DNA of 64,000 nucleotides from Candidatus Altimarinota bacterium (GTDB lineage Bacteria > Patescibacteriota > Gracilibacteria > BD1-5 > UBA2023): contig JABFSX010000003.1 in NCBI GenBank assembly GCA_013268835.1, forward strand, positions 1-64,000, in the 5' to 3' direction. The position numbers were made by a program, and so were the translations under genes. Every line of letters begins with the position of its first letter. Position 1 is the stretch's first letter. The notes beneath the pieces were generated by a model. That model did not search any database. It had not been told where the DNA came from and saw nothing but the letters and a program-made list of their open reading frames with translations. Below, one piece after another: positions 23,783 through 34,541 of the stretch.

Positions 23783-26716
23783 TTATCGTTTGGTGAGTTT
23801 TTCTAGTAACTTGGCAGCTTCAGCTGGTTTACTTGGATCAAGAGTTCATTTTGGAAGACCAGCAGAATCTTTTACTACTAACTTTCCATCACGAATTTCT
23901 GTTGTATATCCTGCTGGAAGTCGAGCCTTCATTGCATCAAATGATCCTTGTGTATCAGTAGCTTTTGCTACAATAGCATCAAGTACTTTTTGTCACTCTG
24001 CATCAAGGTTTCCATCAGATTTTGGTTTAAGTTTTCTGGCATCATCCTCAGAAACTCCTGTACGAACTACTTTTTTTATTCGACTTTCTTCTAGTGCAGG
24101 CACTTTTGCACTTTTCTCTCATTTTGCTGCCAATTTCGCTTTCATTTCAGCAAGTTTAGCTTTTTCTGCATCAAGCTCAGCTTGAGTTTTTAGAGTAAAC
24201 GTTTTCTTTCCTGTTGCATCTACACTCTTAGGATTAGTCAAGACATCTCTCATGATTGGATCAGCTTTAACAACTGCCTTTTTTCCATCTTTAGCAACTT
24301 CCATTCTCGTTTGATTTTCTTTAGCTTTTGTCAATACAGACTCCGCTGTTCTCAATTCTGCGGCCTTTGTTTCAACTATAGCCTTTAATGCACGACCATC
24401 TGTATTGGGTTTTGGTGGAGTACTTCCTGTATCCCAAAGCCCTTCACTGGTCATATCTGCAATTTTTTCATTCAAAACAGCTTTTGCAGACTTCTCTGCA
24501 GTACTGGCTGCCTTAAGTTCTCATTCTGCCATATCAACAACCGTAAGATCACTATTTACTCCTCCAAAAATAGACTCAGGAGTAAGTTTATCCACATCCA
24601 TTCTATTAGGTTCTGCATTATAGGTTGTGACTCTTGTACTAAGATCCCTTATATGATCCTTTGCTAAAGATGTAAAATTAGCATCCGTGATTGATTGAGA
24701 AAAAGCACTAAACTGTATAGATTTACTTCCAAGGGTTGATTCAAGTGTATTAATTGATCGAAGGATTTTCTCTCGAGCAACAGTCACTTTACCTTCTGCT
24801 GTATTCTTTTTTATTTCTTCATCGGCATAAGCTGTTTTTGCCTTACCATATTCATTGTACAGTTCAAGATTTGATTGAGCTTTTTCTAATGCAAGCTTAG
24901 CTTCTTCCTTACTTCGTTCTGCCACATCTACAGCTTCTTTTGATTGAGTATGGAGATTTCGTCTGTTTTCAAGTTCACTATTAAGTGCGGTATACTTTCC
25001 TAAGTCACGTTTTGCAATATCGAGTTGTTCTTCTAGTGTTGCAAGTCCTGCATCCGTACTTGGAATTCATTGAGCCTTTCGTTGTTTAATTTCTTCCTCA
25101 AGAGTATGAATTTCTTTAATAAGACTAGCCTCCTTGTAAAGAGATTCTGCTGCAACCTGGGCATCAACATGTTGCATTACCTCTTTTATCATTTTTGCTT
25201 CTGCACGAGGCACCATGATTTTATCGCCATTTGGGAATTCGATTTCTACTCGATCAATTTTGGATGATAAACTTCCTACTACATTTGATACTTTATCTGT
25301 ATATGCTCAGCTATTTGTACGATCTGAGAGTCGAACATACTTGTTCTGAAAAACAAGATTAGAAACTGCTCATTTTTCAAAAAGAAATCGATACATAGTA
25401 TTTTTCATACGTCACCATACCCCAAGAGGCATATCGAGACCAATTTGTCTCAGTTTCATCTCTAGTTCCCATCCATCCATAAGAGATACATCTACCGGAA
25501 GATGTTTGCTAATAGTGGTATTTAGAGAAGACATTTCCTGACGAGCCTGACGAATCTGAGAAGATGAAGCAACTCATCCTGAATCAAGATCCTTAATGAA
25601 GGCATCATAGTTAGAATAGGTACTACCATATTTTTCAAAAAGAAACTCCTTCACTACCTCTTTTGCTCATTCTGTTTGAACTTTTTTGAGTTCTTTTTGA
25701 GAGTCACTGAGTTCTTTGTCTCAGGCTCATTCTGCTTTTTTAGCAAGAAGTCGATCTTTTACTGATTGTGCGAGAGATTTTCCACTTCACCCGACCCCCT
25801 TTGCTGCTCTTTCGATTTTTTCATACATTTCTTCCGTGAGGGCAACTGCTGGTTTTCATACAAATGGCACCTTTCCAATTCACCACTTCATAATTGGTAC
25901 TGTTACTTTTGCTGTAATATAGAGTCCAATTGGGAGTCCGATAGCAAGACCGAGCCATCCATCCTCATCAAGCAGTCACTCATTGATTTCTTGAAGTTTT
26001 GCAAGAATCTCTTGATCTTTTTCAGCTGCAGAATTAAATGGTTTTTTCTGGAAACCACGTTGAAATTGAAGTTCTTTTGATCCGTTTCCATATTGAGACA
26101 CAAGACTATCTATAAGTTCTGATGCTCCCGTATTACTATAATTTACAACATTATCACCCGTTCCTTTATCTGCATCTATGGTAAATCCAGGAGTACCTAT
26201 CTGAGCAAGTCAATTGGTAAGAACACGTCCATAGTGCTCATATTCATCCCGAAAACTTACCACAGAACCAAGAAGGGCATCGTCAAAATGACGGATATAA
26301 TTGGTACGTACTCGCGTTTGCAATAGAGTAATATTTTTCTTGATTGTTTCGCCCATTTTTTGAGCAGCCTCATTTCCTGTAAGCTTTTCCAAGTCATTCT
26401 CTGGGTTTTGTACTTGCTTGAGAGGGCCTCTTGTATACCCCGAAGACGGCACTACAGATGCTACTGTTGCCACTTGAGAAACTCCAGGATTTTTTGCTGC
26501 TTCTTCAAGAAGTGATTGGAGTCAAGTCCGCGTTGAATCTGTAATTTTTATCTGTGAAATTTCTTTTGCAAGAGTGTCACGAGATACTTGTGATGCAACT
26601 CTCAATTTTTTTATATCAAGGGTATTATTACCACTAGCAAGGTCTGCGATTTCATTATGACCAGCATTGCTGAGTTGTAGTATTTCTGAGTCAGATAATT
26701 TAACTTCTGGGTTCAT
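23783..26716 (-). CDS. Very large coiled-coil membrane protein of unknown function (977 aa)
   Basis: No family recognised. Residues 1-260 are soluble and helical. One transmembrane segment near residue 255-275 (LGLAIGLPIGLYITAKVTV) is followed by Lys/Ala-rich helices (ERAAKGVGGSGKSLAQSVKD). From about residue 480 to 900 the protein is a long coiled coil rich in Ala, Glu and Lys (EEAKLALEKAQSNLELYNEY). The end is a small repeated-looking domain (DGKLVVKDSAGLPKGTLD). Several TGA glycines. The architecture resembles a membrane-anchored tether or spacer. It lies 18 bases from the upstream 596-residue gene, in the same transcription unit. Confidence 0.72.
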
Positions 26717-26734
26717 ACTAATTAAAGGTTAGAA

Positions 26735-28525
26735 TTATTTATATATATTTGGGAGAATATCCTGAATTGATTTACTCTTTTCATTTATCGAAAGAGCATA
26801 TTTTTTTTCGAAAGCACTTCGTTCTTTATCACCTTCTTGAGATCATTCTGGTGCCGTGTCTAATAGATATGATCCTGTTAAATATTGACGGAGAATTTTC
26901 TTGAGAATTACTGGATCCATATTTCCAGGAATACGAATAGTAAGATCCCAATTTTTTTCATTTTGAAAAATAGATGCCTTCGCATTTTGCGAATACAGAA
27001 TATTATCAAGTTTTTGGTTTTGAAAACCAGATGACTGAAGAAACTTGATATAGTCGTCAAGAGATGCATTTTGATTTGGAACAGCCTTTATATGAGACTG
27101 AATCATTGTGCCAAATTTTGATGACTCTTTCATTACTTCTTTTTGTGCTGATTGTTGTGCTGGAGTAAGAACAGGTTCTGTTTCATTAGCCTTTACTGGC
27201 TTCGCTGCTTCCGCTACGGCTGCAGTTCCACTTGCTACAGCTGCAGCTCATCCATCAATCGCCTCTTCGGCAGCCTCTCCTGCTGCTTTAAATCATTTAC
27301 CAAGTCCATCTTTTATCTGTCTTCCGAGACCTGTTTCAGTTCCGATTTCATTGAGAGCTTTGATTCCAATCATTCCGACAAGCAACCCTCCAATAGTCTT
27401 CATAAATCCAAATTGCCAAATAGATCCAATAAGAAGTGTAAGAGAAGCCCACGGATACTTGGCAATAGCTACTGTTGGATTATCCATAAATGTCTCAAGG
27501 GTGAGCTCTTGAGCTTTTCATTCTTGCTTCATTGCAGATTTTTCTCTTTTTAGTCATCCTGCACTTGCTGTGGCAACAGCTTTTTCTGCTGCTACATATA
27601 CCGTACTACTACGAAGTTCGATATCTTGTTTTTTGAGTTCTACTTTTCGCTGTACATCTGGAACAGCATTATATCCAGCATATCCACCTGATATATAGGA
27701 TATAAGAAAGGCTTTTTCTTCAGCTGTTGCGGTAGGATGATTTTGAATTAATTTGATATTTTCATTAGGATTCTTTGATAATGAAATCCCGAGTGTTTCA
27801 GTAAGAAACCCTACATATCCAGTCAAAGATGCTTTTGTAAGATCTGCTGATTGAGTTTCCACATAAGAACCAAATCTCCCTGTTCCAGTCATAATAGCGC
27901 TCTGCATTTCTGCAAGTTGCAATTTTCCGGCACTGAGGTGATTATTGAGGGTAGCCTCAAGTGCTACGGCATTTTCTTTATTTGTTGGATTTTCCAAAAC
28001 TATCTTTCCATCCTGGATGGTCATTGTATATTTTTGTGAAGCAAGACGAGACCAAGCAAGATTAATAACGATAGCTCGACTCTCTGGAGATTTTTCTGTA
28101 TCAAGTGACTTGAGAAGTTTTGAGAGTGATTCAACTGTCATGGGAGAATTATTTTCTTGCTCAAGTTTTGCCTTAAGTTCTTTGAGATTCTTTGATACTA
28201 CCGGAGATTCGACTCCTGCCACGGGAGCTACCGCAGGAAGTACAGGGCCAGTCTCACTTCGAAGGGTGCTCAGTTTTGCTCCTGGTGTTTTTGCATAATA
28301 TTCAGACAAAAGCTGTTCAAATTCAGAAATCTCCGTTGGAAGATATTTTCATTTATTTTCTTCTACAACTTTTTTTGCATCAGCAATAAGTTGATTGAAT
28401 TCTTCTTGTGTTCGAGGCAAATTTGTAGGCCACTCTGATGTACGCTGATTTGGTTTTCCGAGTCTATCACGTAAAACCCAGTTTGCGTTCTCAAGATCAG
28501 CCTTATTTGGTCAAAAAAATGACAT
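26735..28525 (-). CDS. Membrane-associated protein of unknown function (596 aa)
   Basis: No family recognised. A soluble N-terminal region of about 350 residues, with Pro/Val-rich linker VLPAVAPVAGVESPVV near residue 98, precedes a transmembrane hairpin near 365-405 (YPWASLTLLIGSIWQFGFM, TIGGLLVGMIGIKAL). An Ala/Glu-rich segment and a C-terminal domain of about 130 residues follow (DDYIKFLQSSGFQNQKLDN). Lacks a signal peptide. First of the four large genes in transcription order. The preceding gene (3D domain, 28652-29896) is separated by a terminator, so the promoter should lie in 28526-28606. Confidence 0.72.
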
Positions 28526-28606
28526 AAAAATAACTATTAAAAGTAAATATACTACCACATTATCATAATATATTTACTTTTGCAAGTTTTGTTGTAAATA
28601 ATATTT

Positions 28607-28637
28607 AAAAAATCCCACATTTTCGGTGGGATTTTTT
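28607..28637 (-). terminator. Terminator after the 3D-domain gene
   Basis: AAAAAATCCCAC pairs with GTGGGATTTTTT around a 7-nt loop, 14 bases beyond the minus-strand stop at 28652. Confidence 0.85.
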
Positions 28638-28651
28638 GTATCGAGGATTTT

Positions 28652-29896
28652 TTAGAGGGTTCGAGCAATATCATCAATCATAGCAATTCGCGTATTTTCA
28701 TCGAGCTTTCCAGTAGCTTTGATATTTTTTGATTTCTGATACTTACGAATAGCAACGAGAGTACGAGGAGTCATCTGTCCATCAGGATTTCCAACATAAT
28801 GTTTTCCATCAGAAAGGAATGATTGAAGTAGTTTGATTCCATCTCCTTTTTCCTTGAGTTGTGGCTGACCAAATGCTGTCACGGTTGTTTCAGCTTGTTT
28901 ATACTGTTTTTCCCAAGCAGCATGATCCGTTAAGAGGAGATTTCGGGCTTGTTCTGCGGCACTGAGTTCAGCATTACGCTTCGCAAGAAGTGTAGCAAGT
29001 GTTGCTCGGGTTTTTGGTCCATAGACACCAGCTCCTTCATCATCTTTTGATACAATTACCTTTTGTTCGAGCTGAAACTCTGTAATCATTGCTTTGGTAT
29101 CATTTCCTGATACTGGATATCCAAGATCAGAAAATGCAGAGAGCACATCACTCGAAAGTCCTCCAATCGAAGGAGTTCCCCCTGGACGGGGATACTGAGC
29201 CAGATTCACTGATCCATTGAGAATTCCTTCTATATTGATAGGATCTCTTGTATCATTGGTTACGATAGTTCCCTTTACTTCACGACGTCCCCATGCTCGA
29301 GCACGGCGGAGTCACTCATCACCATATCCAACCCAGAGGTCAATTCGATCATAGGCTTGTCCACGTACGAGTGCCTCTACGATAGCTCCCCCACGATCTT
29401 CAACTCTACCGAGTCAGAGTCATTCAAAAAAAATCTGCGTTCCAAAAGCATATGTTTTTGGAGCCGCAATCATACCTGTAAATACAGGGGTGCCACTTGC
29501 ACCATTTGTACCTCTACCATTGAGACGGATATCCGCCTCGTAGCTTCACCGATAATACTCAGCTTGTCATAGAAGTGGCGAATAATACGCCGTGACGATA
29601 AAAGTCTGTTGTTGAGAAGGTTCAGGAATCTCACTGGCGAATGATGTCTCACTCGGAGATATCATCAATGTCGTAAAACAAATTGCAAGATATGTGAGAG
29701 GTTTTCGATATGCATATTTCTCGATACGATCGAATGCTCGATGGAGTGATTGAGAAAAAAAGAATCGAAGGGAAAAAGAGAATTCTACTGTTTCTGAGGA
29801 AAAGGACGTCTTACCGGAGTTACCAAGAAGAGAAAATATATCACTTCGGATAGTTGAGGCAAGATTTGAACTCGTACTGTGGAAAGAAGAATACAT
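28652..29896 (-). CDS. Cell-wall protein with 3D domain and two peptidoglycan-binding units
   Basis: A 414-residue protein. A membrane segment near residue 70-90 (PLTYLAICFTTLMIS) follows a basic N-terminus. Then comes a 3D (Asp-Asp-Asp, MltA C-terminal/RpfB-type) domain with FIVTAYYSPL, YAFGTQIFFEGLGLG, VEDRGGAIV and RIDLWVG. Two PG_binding_1-like units follow (GAGVYGPKTRATLATLL; NPDGQMTPRTLVAIRKYQ). This layout is typical of lytic-transglycosylase-like cell-wall remodelling enzymes or their non-catalytic relatives; whether it cleaves glycan is not certain. Several TGA glycines, one inside VEDRGG. It precedes the cluster of four large membrane proteins. Confidence 0.8.
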
Positions 29897-30327
29897 GGAG
29901 TATTTTTAGGAATAAAACTCGACTGGAATACAGAGAATTATTAATATCTCAGTTATTCGAGGAGTATTGCGGGAGCCGTTATGCTATAAGCATTCGAGAG
30001 CAATGAAATCAATTTTTTCAAAGGATATCATTACGTCACGAGGAACATTATATCATATGTCATTATCATTTGTCGAGCAAATTCTATTGACGAGTATATA
30101 TTATTTGTTCATAAAAACAAAAAAACTGAGAATTCTATATATATTTATAGGATATATTTTTGTAGTAAAAACCTTATTGAAAGAGGATCTACTAGTAAAT
30201 ATTTCCTAAGAAAATTTTCATACAGAGGCGATATCCTATCTAAAAAACAAAAAAAGACAAAATAAAATTGCAAAATCAATCCGATTTCATATACTTGGCT
30301 TGCTTTTTCAACAAAAGCTCAATATAT
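29897..30327 (+). other. Intergenic region upstream of tRNA-His, possible small ORF
   Basis: Besides the tRNA promoter (30268-30295) it contains a short hydrophobic reading frame (ATG at 30003, stop at 30209, 68 residues, with a likely membrane segment LRILYIFIGYIFVVKTLL). It has no recognisable relative or clear translation signal. I do not call it a gene. Confidence 0.4.
30268..30295 (+). promoter_or_regulatory. Promoter of tRNA-His
   Basis: TTGCAA (30268-30273), 16-base spacer, TATACT (30290-30295), about 33 bases before the mature tRNA. Same pattern as other promoters in the window. Confidence 0.6.
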
Positions 30328-30405
30328 GGCGGCCATAGCTCAGTTGGTTAGAGCGTCGGACTGTGAATCCGAAGGTCGTGGGTTCGAACCCCATTGGCCG
30401 CCCCA
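30328..30405 (+). tRNA. tRNA-His (GTG)
   Basis: A full cloverleaf with anticodon GTG in the loop CTGTGAA. The diagnostic extra G-1 is encoded at 30328 and pairs with C73; the CCA end is encoded (30403-30405). rpsA follows 38 bases later on the same strand and may be cotranscribed. Confidence 0.96.
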
Positions 30406-30443
30406 TTCCTTTTTTATCCCTATTTTTTAACCTTTTATTTCTT

Positions 30444-31568
30444 ATGTCAGATTTCGCAAAGGCACTCGCAAATGCGACTCCAATCCAATCCTATAAAGTA
30501 GGTGAGGTTGTTGGTGGTACCGTAGTGGTATCAAACCAAAAAATGATCCTCGTAGATCTTGAGGGTCAATTTACTGGTATTATTACTGGTAATCATATGA
30601 GTTCTTCAACTGAAGATACTTCTACTATAGTTCCAGGAAGCCGTATTGAGTCAATCATCATTGGTGATGATGCTCATTCTGGTCTTATCCACCTTTCTCT
30701 CCGCAAGGCGAGCCAGGCAAAACTTATCGAAAAACTCCACTCTAATTTTGATACGAAAGAGATCATCACTGTTATCCCTAATGAGGCTAACAAAGGGGGT
30801 CTTCTTATTGATCTTGATGGAATCAAAGGATTTATCCCAGTTTCTCAACTCACTCCAGCTCACTACCCACGTGTTGAGAATGCCAATCCAGAAAAGATTC
30901 TTGAACAACTCAACAAGCTTATCGGAAAACCATTCCAAGTTCGTGTACTCAATGTTGATCCATCTGGAAAGAAGATCATCTTCTCTGAGAAGGCAGCAAT
31001 CGAAGAGCAACGAGTTCAATCACTCCAGACTATCAAGGTTGGTGATGTGGTAGAAGGTGTTGTTTCTGGTATTCTTACTTATGGACTCTTCGTATCATTC
31101 CAAGGAATCGAAGGTCTCGTACACGTATCAGAAATCGATTGGGGACATGTGAACAATCCACACAAGCACGCAAAACTCGGTGACAAAGTGACTATCCAAA
31201 TTATCGGTATCGAAGGAGAGAAGATCTCTCTCTCTATCAAGAGACTCAAGGCAAATCCTTGGCAAGTTCTCTCTGATAAATACCAAGTTGGTGATATCGT
31301 AGAGGCTCCAGTTCTCCGTCTTTCTCAATTCGGTATATTCCTCGAGCTTGATGGTGGAGTTTCAGGACTCATCCATCTCTCTGAGATTACTGCTGAGATG
31401 ATGGAAGGTATCGAAGAAAAAGTTCACGCAGGTGAAATGATGAAGGCTCGAATCATAACTTTCGATTCTGTAGGAAAACGTATCGGACTCTCTCTCAAGG
31501 CACTTGATCCAAACTATGTACCAAGTGAGACTCCTATTGATATCCCTGCTGAAGCTCTCGAAGCATAA
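30444..31568 (+). CDS. rpsA: 30S ribosomal protein S1
   Basis: A 374-residue protein with four S1 RNA-binding motifs. The clearest are VGDVVEGVVSGILTYGLFVS with GLVHVSEIDWGHV, and VGDIVEAPVLRLSQFGIFLE with GLIHLSEI; each ends in a KRIGLSLKAL-type strand. S1 helps the 30S subunit bind mRNA, which matters where Shine-Dalgarno sequences are weak, as here. Not a single TGA glycine occurs despite many glycines (GGN codons only). The start at 30444 begins the first domain; in-frame upstream codons run into the tRNA. A terminator follows. Confidence 0.93.
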   Translation: MSDFAKALANATPIQSYKVGEVVGGTVVVSNQKMILVDLEGQFTGIITGNHMSSSTEDTSTIVPGSRIESIIIGDDAHSGLIHLSLRKASQAKLIEKLHSNFDTKEIITVIPNEANKGGLLIDLDGIKGFIPVSQLTPAHYPRVENANPEKILEQLNKLIGKPFQVRVLNVDPSGKKIIFSEKAAIEEQRVQSLQTIKVGDVVEGVVSGILTYGLFVSFQGIEGLVHVSEIDWGHVNNPHKHAKLGDKVTIQIIGIEGEKISLSIKRLKANPWQVLSDKYQVGDIVEAPVLRLSQFGIFLELDGGVSGLIHLSEITAEMMEGIEEKVHAGEMMKARIITFDSVGKRIGLSLKALDPNYVPSETPIDIPAEALEA

Positions 31569-31571
31569 TTC

Positions 31572-31603
31572 AAAAATCCCTCCAAATATTTGGAGGGATT
31601 TTT
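31572..31603 (+). terminator. Terminator after rpsA
   Basis: A 15-bp stem (AAAAATCCCTCCAAA and complement) with a 2-nt centre and a long T-run, 4 bases after the stop. Confidence 0.9.
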
Positions 31604-31625
31604 TATTTTTTATACATATATAAGT

Positions 31626-32012
31626 ATGGAAAAAATTATTCGTGATAATGTTCATCTCATTCCTCATCCTGATTATCAGGATATGAAGATAAGAAAAGTT
31701 GCAAGTATAATTGAGCACATAGGGTTTCTCGTTGCAAAAATACAAGAAGAAAATCAAGAGATTCAAAAAGCTCAATGAGAAGAGAAAGCTAACGAAATAT
31801 GTGATCTCTTAGAGGTATATGATACTCTTATTTATCTTTATGGAGAGATTAATGATATAGGAATGCAAGGAAGAATAAGTTTTTATCGAGATAAATTATT
31901 AGAAATAATCCCTGATTTCAATTTCTCGTTGGAAAAAATTTGAAAAATTCAAGAAGATAAAAGAAAGAAAAAATGATGATTCAGAAAATGAATCATATGG
32001 ACTTACAATTAA
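31626..32012 (+). CDS. MazG/PRA-PH-like nucleotide pyrophosphohydrolase (putative)
   Basis: A 128-residue, mainly helical protein. Its layout, IRDNVHLIPHPDYQDMKIRK, then a helix with KIQEENQEIQKAQ and then NEICDLLEVYDTLIYLYG, resembles phosphoribosyl-ATP pyrophosphohydrolase/MazG-like folds, where EExxE and ExxD helices bind magnesium. Here the acidic residues EEN-E and E-CD-LE are compatible. These enzymes hydrolyse NTPs, but substrate and family are uncertain. Four TGA codons are read as Gly, two adjacent (KKKGGFRKG) near the C-terminus. The ORF would otherwise stop after 50 residues. Ends inside a terminator. Confidence 0.55.
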
Positions 32013-32042
32013 AAACTCCCATTCTTTCGAATGAGAGTTTTA
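32012..32042 (+). terminator. Terminator after the MazG-like gene
   Basis: AAAACTC/GAGTTTT enclosing CATTC/GAATG with a TTTC loop, then T-rich sequence. Confidence 0.75.
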
Positions 32043-32051
32043 TTTTTCAAA

Positions 32052-32135
32052 TGGTGCCCAAGAAGGGACTTGAACCCTTACACCTTTCGGCATACGCACC
32101 TCAAGCGTACATGTCTACCATTCCATCACCTGGGC
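32052..32135 (-). tRNA. tRNA-Leu (GAG)
   Basis: Class II tRNA with a long variable arm; the anticodon loop TTGAGGT reads GAG for CUC/CUU. The acceptor GCCCAGG pairs with CTTGGGC (one G-T), and CCA is encoded. Confidence 0.93.
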
Positions 32136-32176
32136 ATTTTTTCTGGACCGATTATCCTTTAGTCGAACAAGATCAA

Positions 32177-32252
32177 TGGTGCACCCAGTAGGGTTCGAAC
32201 CTACAACCAACGGTTTCGAAGACCGCTACTCTTCCAATTGAGCTATGGATGC
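32177..32252 (-). tRNA. tRNA-Arg (TCG)
   Basis: A standard cloverleaf; the anticodon loop CTTCGAA gives TCG for CGA. The acceptor GCATCCA pairs with TGGGTGC and CCA is encoded. Lies upstream of tRNA-Leu on the same strand, 41 bases apart, so the two are probably processed from one transcript. Confidence 0.93.
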
Positions 32253-32370
32253 ATGTTCCCTTATTTGGATAAGTAGGCGGATTATAGACAAGTCTGGAAA
32301 AAAGGCAAATTTTTTTTAAATTTTAGGGATTCTTTTTGCCAAATCCCAAGTTTTCCCTATACTCCAACCT

Positions 32371-32646
32371 ATGCAAGCAACCAATGTAAAAATCTGTACT
32401 GGAAGATCCTGTGGTGAACGCCATAGTGAATATATCATCAAACGGCTCGAAGCAGACAAGGAATTCTACCAATATCAAGAAGACGAAGTAGTAATCGAAA
32501 CCTGTCTCTGTCAAGGAAGATGCAAGGAGGGACCAACAGTGGTCTATAATAATGATATACAGATCTACCAAAATCCCGTCAAAGCATCTGAGCTCCTTCA
32601 TAAGAAGGTTATTGAAGCTCGCAAACGCATTAATACTAAAAAATAG
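32371..32646 (+). CDS. Thioredoxin-like [2Fe-2S] ferredoxin
   Basis: A 91-residue protein. ICTGRSCG (Cys-x4-Cys) near the start and ETCLCQGRCKEGPTVVYN later supply the four cysteines of the thioredoxin-fold [2Fe-2S] family, as in NuoE and Shethna-type ferredoxins. It probably carries electrons in the cytoplasm; the partner is unknown. It heads a tight operon: the next ORF starts 2 bases after the stop, followed by era and a methyltransferase. No TGA is used in this gene. Confidence 0.82.
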   Translation: MQATNVKICTGRSCGERHSEYIIKRLEADKEFYQYQEDEVVIETCLCQGRCKEGPTVVYNNDIQIYQNPVKASELLHKKVIEARKRINTKK

Positions 32647-32648
32647 TC

Positions 32649-32846
32649 ATGCAACATACTCAACAAATACTCAAATGAGGTTTTGAACGTGCAATGCCAA
32701 TTATTTCAGCATACTGGGTAATGTTAATTGCAAAATCAGAACGAATCCCTGTGAATGCAAGTGTTGCAAAAATACTTGCAGATAATCCCAACTATGTATT
32801 GGATCGAACTGAACATAGAAAACATCGTAACTCTAAAATTATATAA
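32649..32846 (+). CDS. Small hypothetical protein (65 aa)
   Basis: Not recognised. The 65-residue sequence (start MQHTQQILKGGFERAMP) has one TGA glycine at position 10 and would be truncated in the standard code. A short hydrophobic stretch, AMPIISAYWVMLIA, lies near residues 15-28, followed by a basic C-terminus (RTEHRKHRNSKII). The stop TAA overlaps the ATG of era by one base (TAATG), which implies translational coupling, so it is likely a real gene of the era operon. Confidence 0.65.
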
Positions 32847-33799
32847 TGCCTAAAGTCTGATACGTCGCTATCGTTGGTCGTCCCAATGCCGGAAAGTCTA
32901 CTCTTATCAATGCACTCATCTGAGAGCGAGTAAGTGCGATATCCTCACGCCCCCAGACCACTCAGAGAACCATTCCTGGGATTTATACTAATGAAGAAAA
33001 ATGACTTCAAATCATATTCCTTGATACTCCTGGCATTCATCATGATGCCAAGGAACAATTCGGAAGTCAAAAATCTGGTGAAATCCATACCCTTATCAAT
33101 GCTCAGGCCTTTGCAGGTCTTCGTGATGCTGATATCATCCTTCGTCTTATTGATCCAACTCGTCCACAATGAGCAGAAGATGAACGAATCGATGAGGCTC
33201 TTTCATTTAGCAATAAGCCGATTTTTCGTATTGAAACCAAGCAAGATCTCGAAAAATGATACCTTGGCAAGAATATCGACTATAAAATTGACTCCACCAA
33301 TCAAGTTGGATTTGAGGAACTCCTTGATGCCATTGCAGAGAAGCTCCCTGAATGAGAGTATCTCTATGAAGCTGATCAGTATACGGACCAGACCATGGAG
33401 CTCCGTATCTCAGAAGTGATCCGTGAACAGCTTTTCAAGGCGCTTGGGGAAGAGATCCCATATGCGTGTTATGTAGAGGTTGGAAGTATCGAGAATGGGA
33501 CCGATGAACTCATTATTCCTACGATGAGTGAATTTACCCCAGAGAGCTTTGCACCAAAGAATAAAAAAGGAAAACTCCCAATGCTCTCAGTACAAGCGTA
33601 TATCAATACAGAGACTGATTCTCAGAAAACAATCCTCATCGGAAAACAAGGGAAAAAAATCCAAGATATCGGAACCGCTTCTCGTCTGATTCTCGAGGAA
33701 ATATTCGGGAAAAAGGTATTTCTTGCACTCCGAGTCAAGGTAGATAAAAACTGGAGAAAAAACCAAAAAACACTGGAAAGATTGTTTCCTAAAAAATAA
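32846..33799 (+). CDS. era: GTPase Era
   Basis: A 317-residue protein, close to the usual length. The GTPase domain shows G1 GRPNAGKST, G3 DTPGIH and a degenerate G4 (ETKQDL rather than NKxD). Switch motif SSRPQTTQRTIPGI is typical of Era. The C-terminal KH domain contains ILIGKQGKKIQDIGTASR. Era assists 16S rRNA maturation and 30S assembly. About seven TGA codons sit at glycines; the fifth residue and others in LIGERVSAIS are invariant positions. The atypical G4 (ETKQDL) is worth noting. Coupled to the upstream ORF through TAATG; a methyltransferase follows 2 bases later. Confidence 0.93.
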
Positions 33800-33801
33800 G
33801 C

Positions 33802-34422
33802 ATGTCCTACGATGCTTTTGCTACAACATTTTCCAATAGTCGAAAAAATCTCCACTGGCCAGAACTGGAGTATATTATAGAGAACATCAAGAATAATGAA
33901 TATAGAAGTATCCTTGATGTTGGTTGTGGAAATGGAAGATTCCTCGAGGAATCAGAAAAACTCTGATACATTCCAGATCAATATCTCGGAGTTGATAATT
34001 CAGAAGGGATGATTCTGGAGGCTAGAAAATTGCACTCAGAGACTCATTTTGAGGTAATTTGAATGCAAGATATCAAGCAAATAGAAACAACATATGATGC
34101 TATTGTTTTTCTTGCTTCTTTTCATCATCTTGAAACTCAAGAAGAAAGAATGCAGGTACTAAAAGATATAAAAAAACTCCTCCATCCAAATGGTCGAATC
34201 TATATGACCAATTGGAATCTCCGAGAACAGTCAAAATATGAGAAATCTCATCGTGAAAATGGGGATTTTGATATCAAGATTGGGGAATTTTTCAGATATT
34301 ATCACTGATTTACTCTTATAGAGCTAGAGGGATTATTCAAAGAAACTGAATATGAGATTATCGAGAATAGGATTTTTGAAGGTGGAAGGAATCTTATTTC
34401 GATGATTGGATTAGGCATATAA
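33802..34422 (+). CDS. Class I SAM methyltransferase (Trm9-like?)
   Basis: A 206-residue protein. The SAM-binding motif I is SILDVGCGNGRFLEES, followed by an acidic strand end (YLGVDNSEGM) and motif FHHLETQEERMQVLKDIKKL, then LLHPNGRIYMTNW. The N-terminal YDAFATTFSNSRKNLHWPEL resembles the Trm9/ALKBH8-type tRNA wobble-uridine methyltransferases, but this is by eye only and the substrate is unproven. Last gene of the ferredoxin-era operon, 2 bases after era. Three TGA glycines. The 160-bp repeat follows about 120 bases downstream. Confidence 0.75.
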
Positions 34423-34541
34423 TTTTTCTTCCTTATCTTAATCTTGATATCTGTGAATAGGAATTCTGGTTTTCAGGAGTTTGAAAACAATGAACTCAGT
34501 GGGGTTTGGGGAGAAAAATTATTTTACAATTCTTCCTCTAT

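Noticed and set aside
32846-33394. Apparent pseudogenes or frameshifts (for example era, pyrG, glyA, rlmH in pieces)
   Set aside because: All breaks are TGA codons at glycine positions; frames continue without shifts, so these are intact genes under the alternative code.
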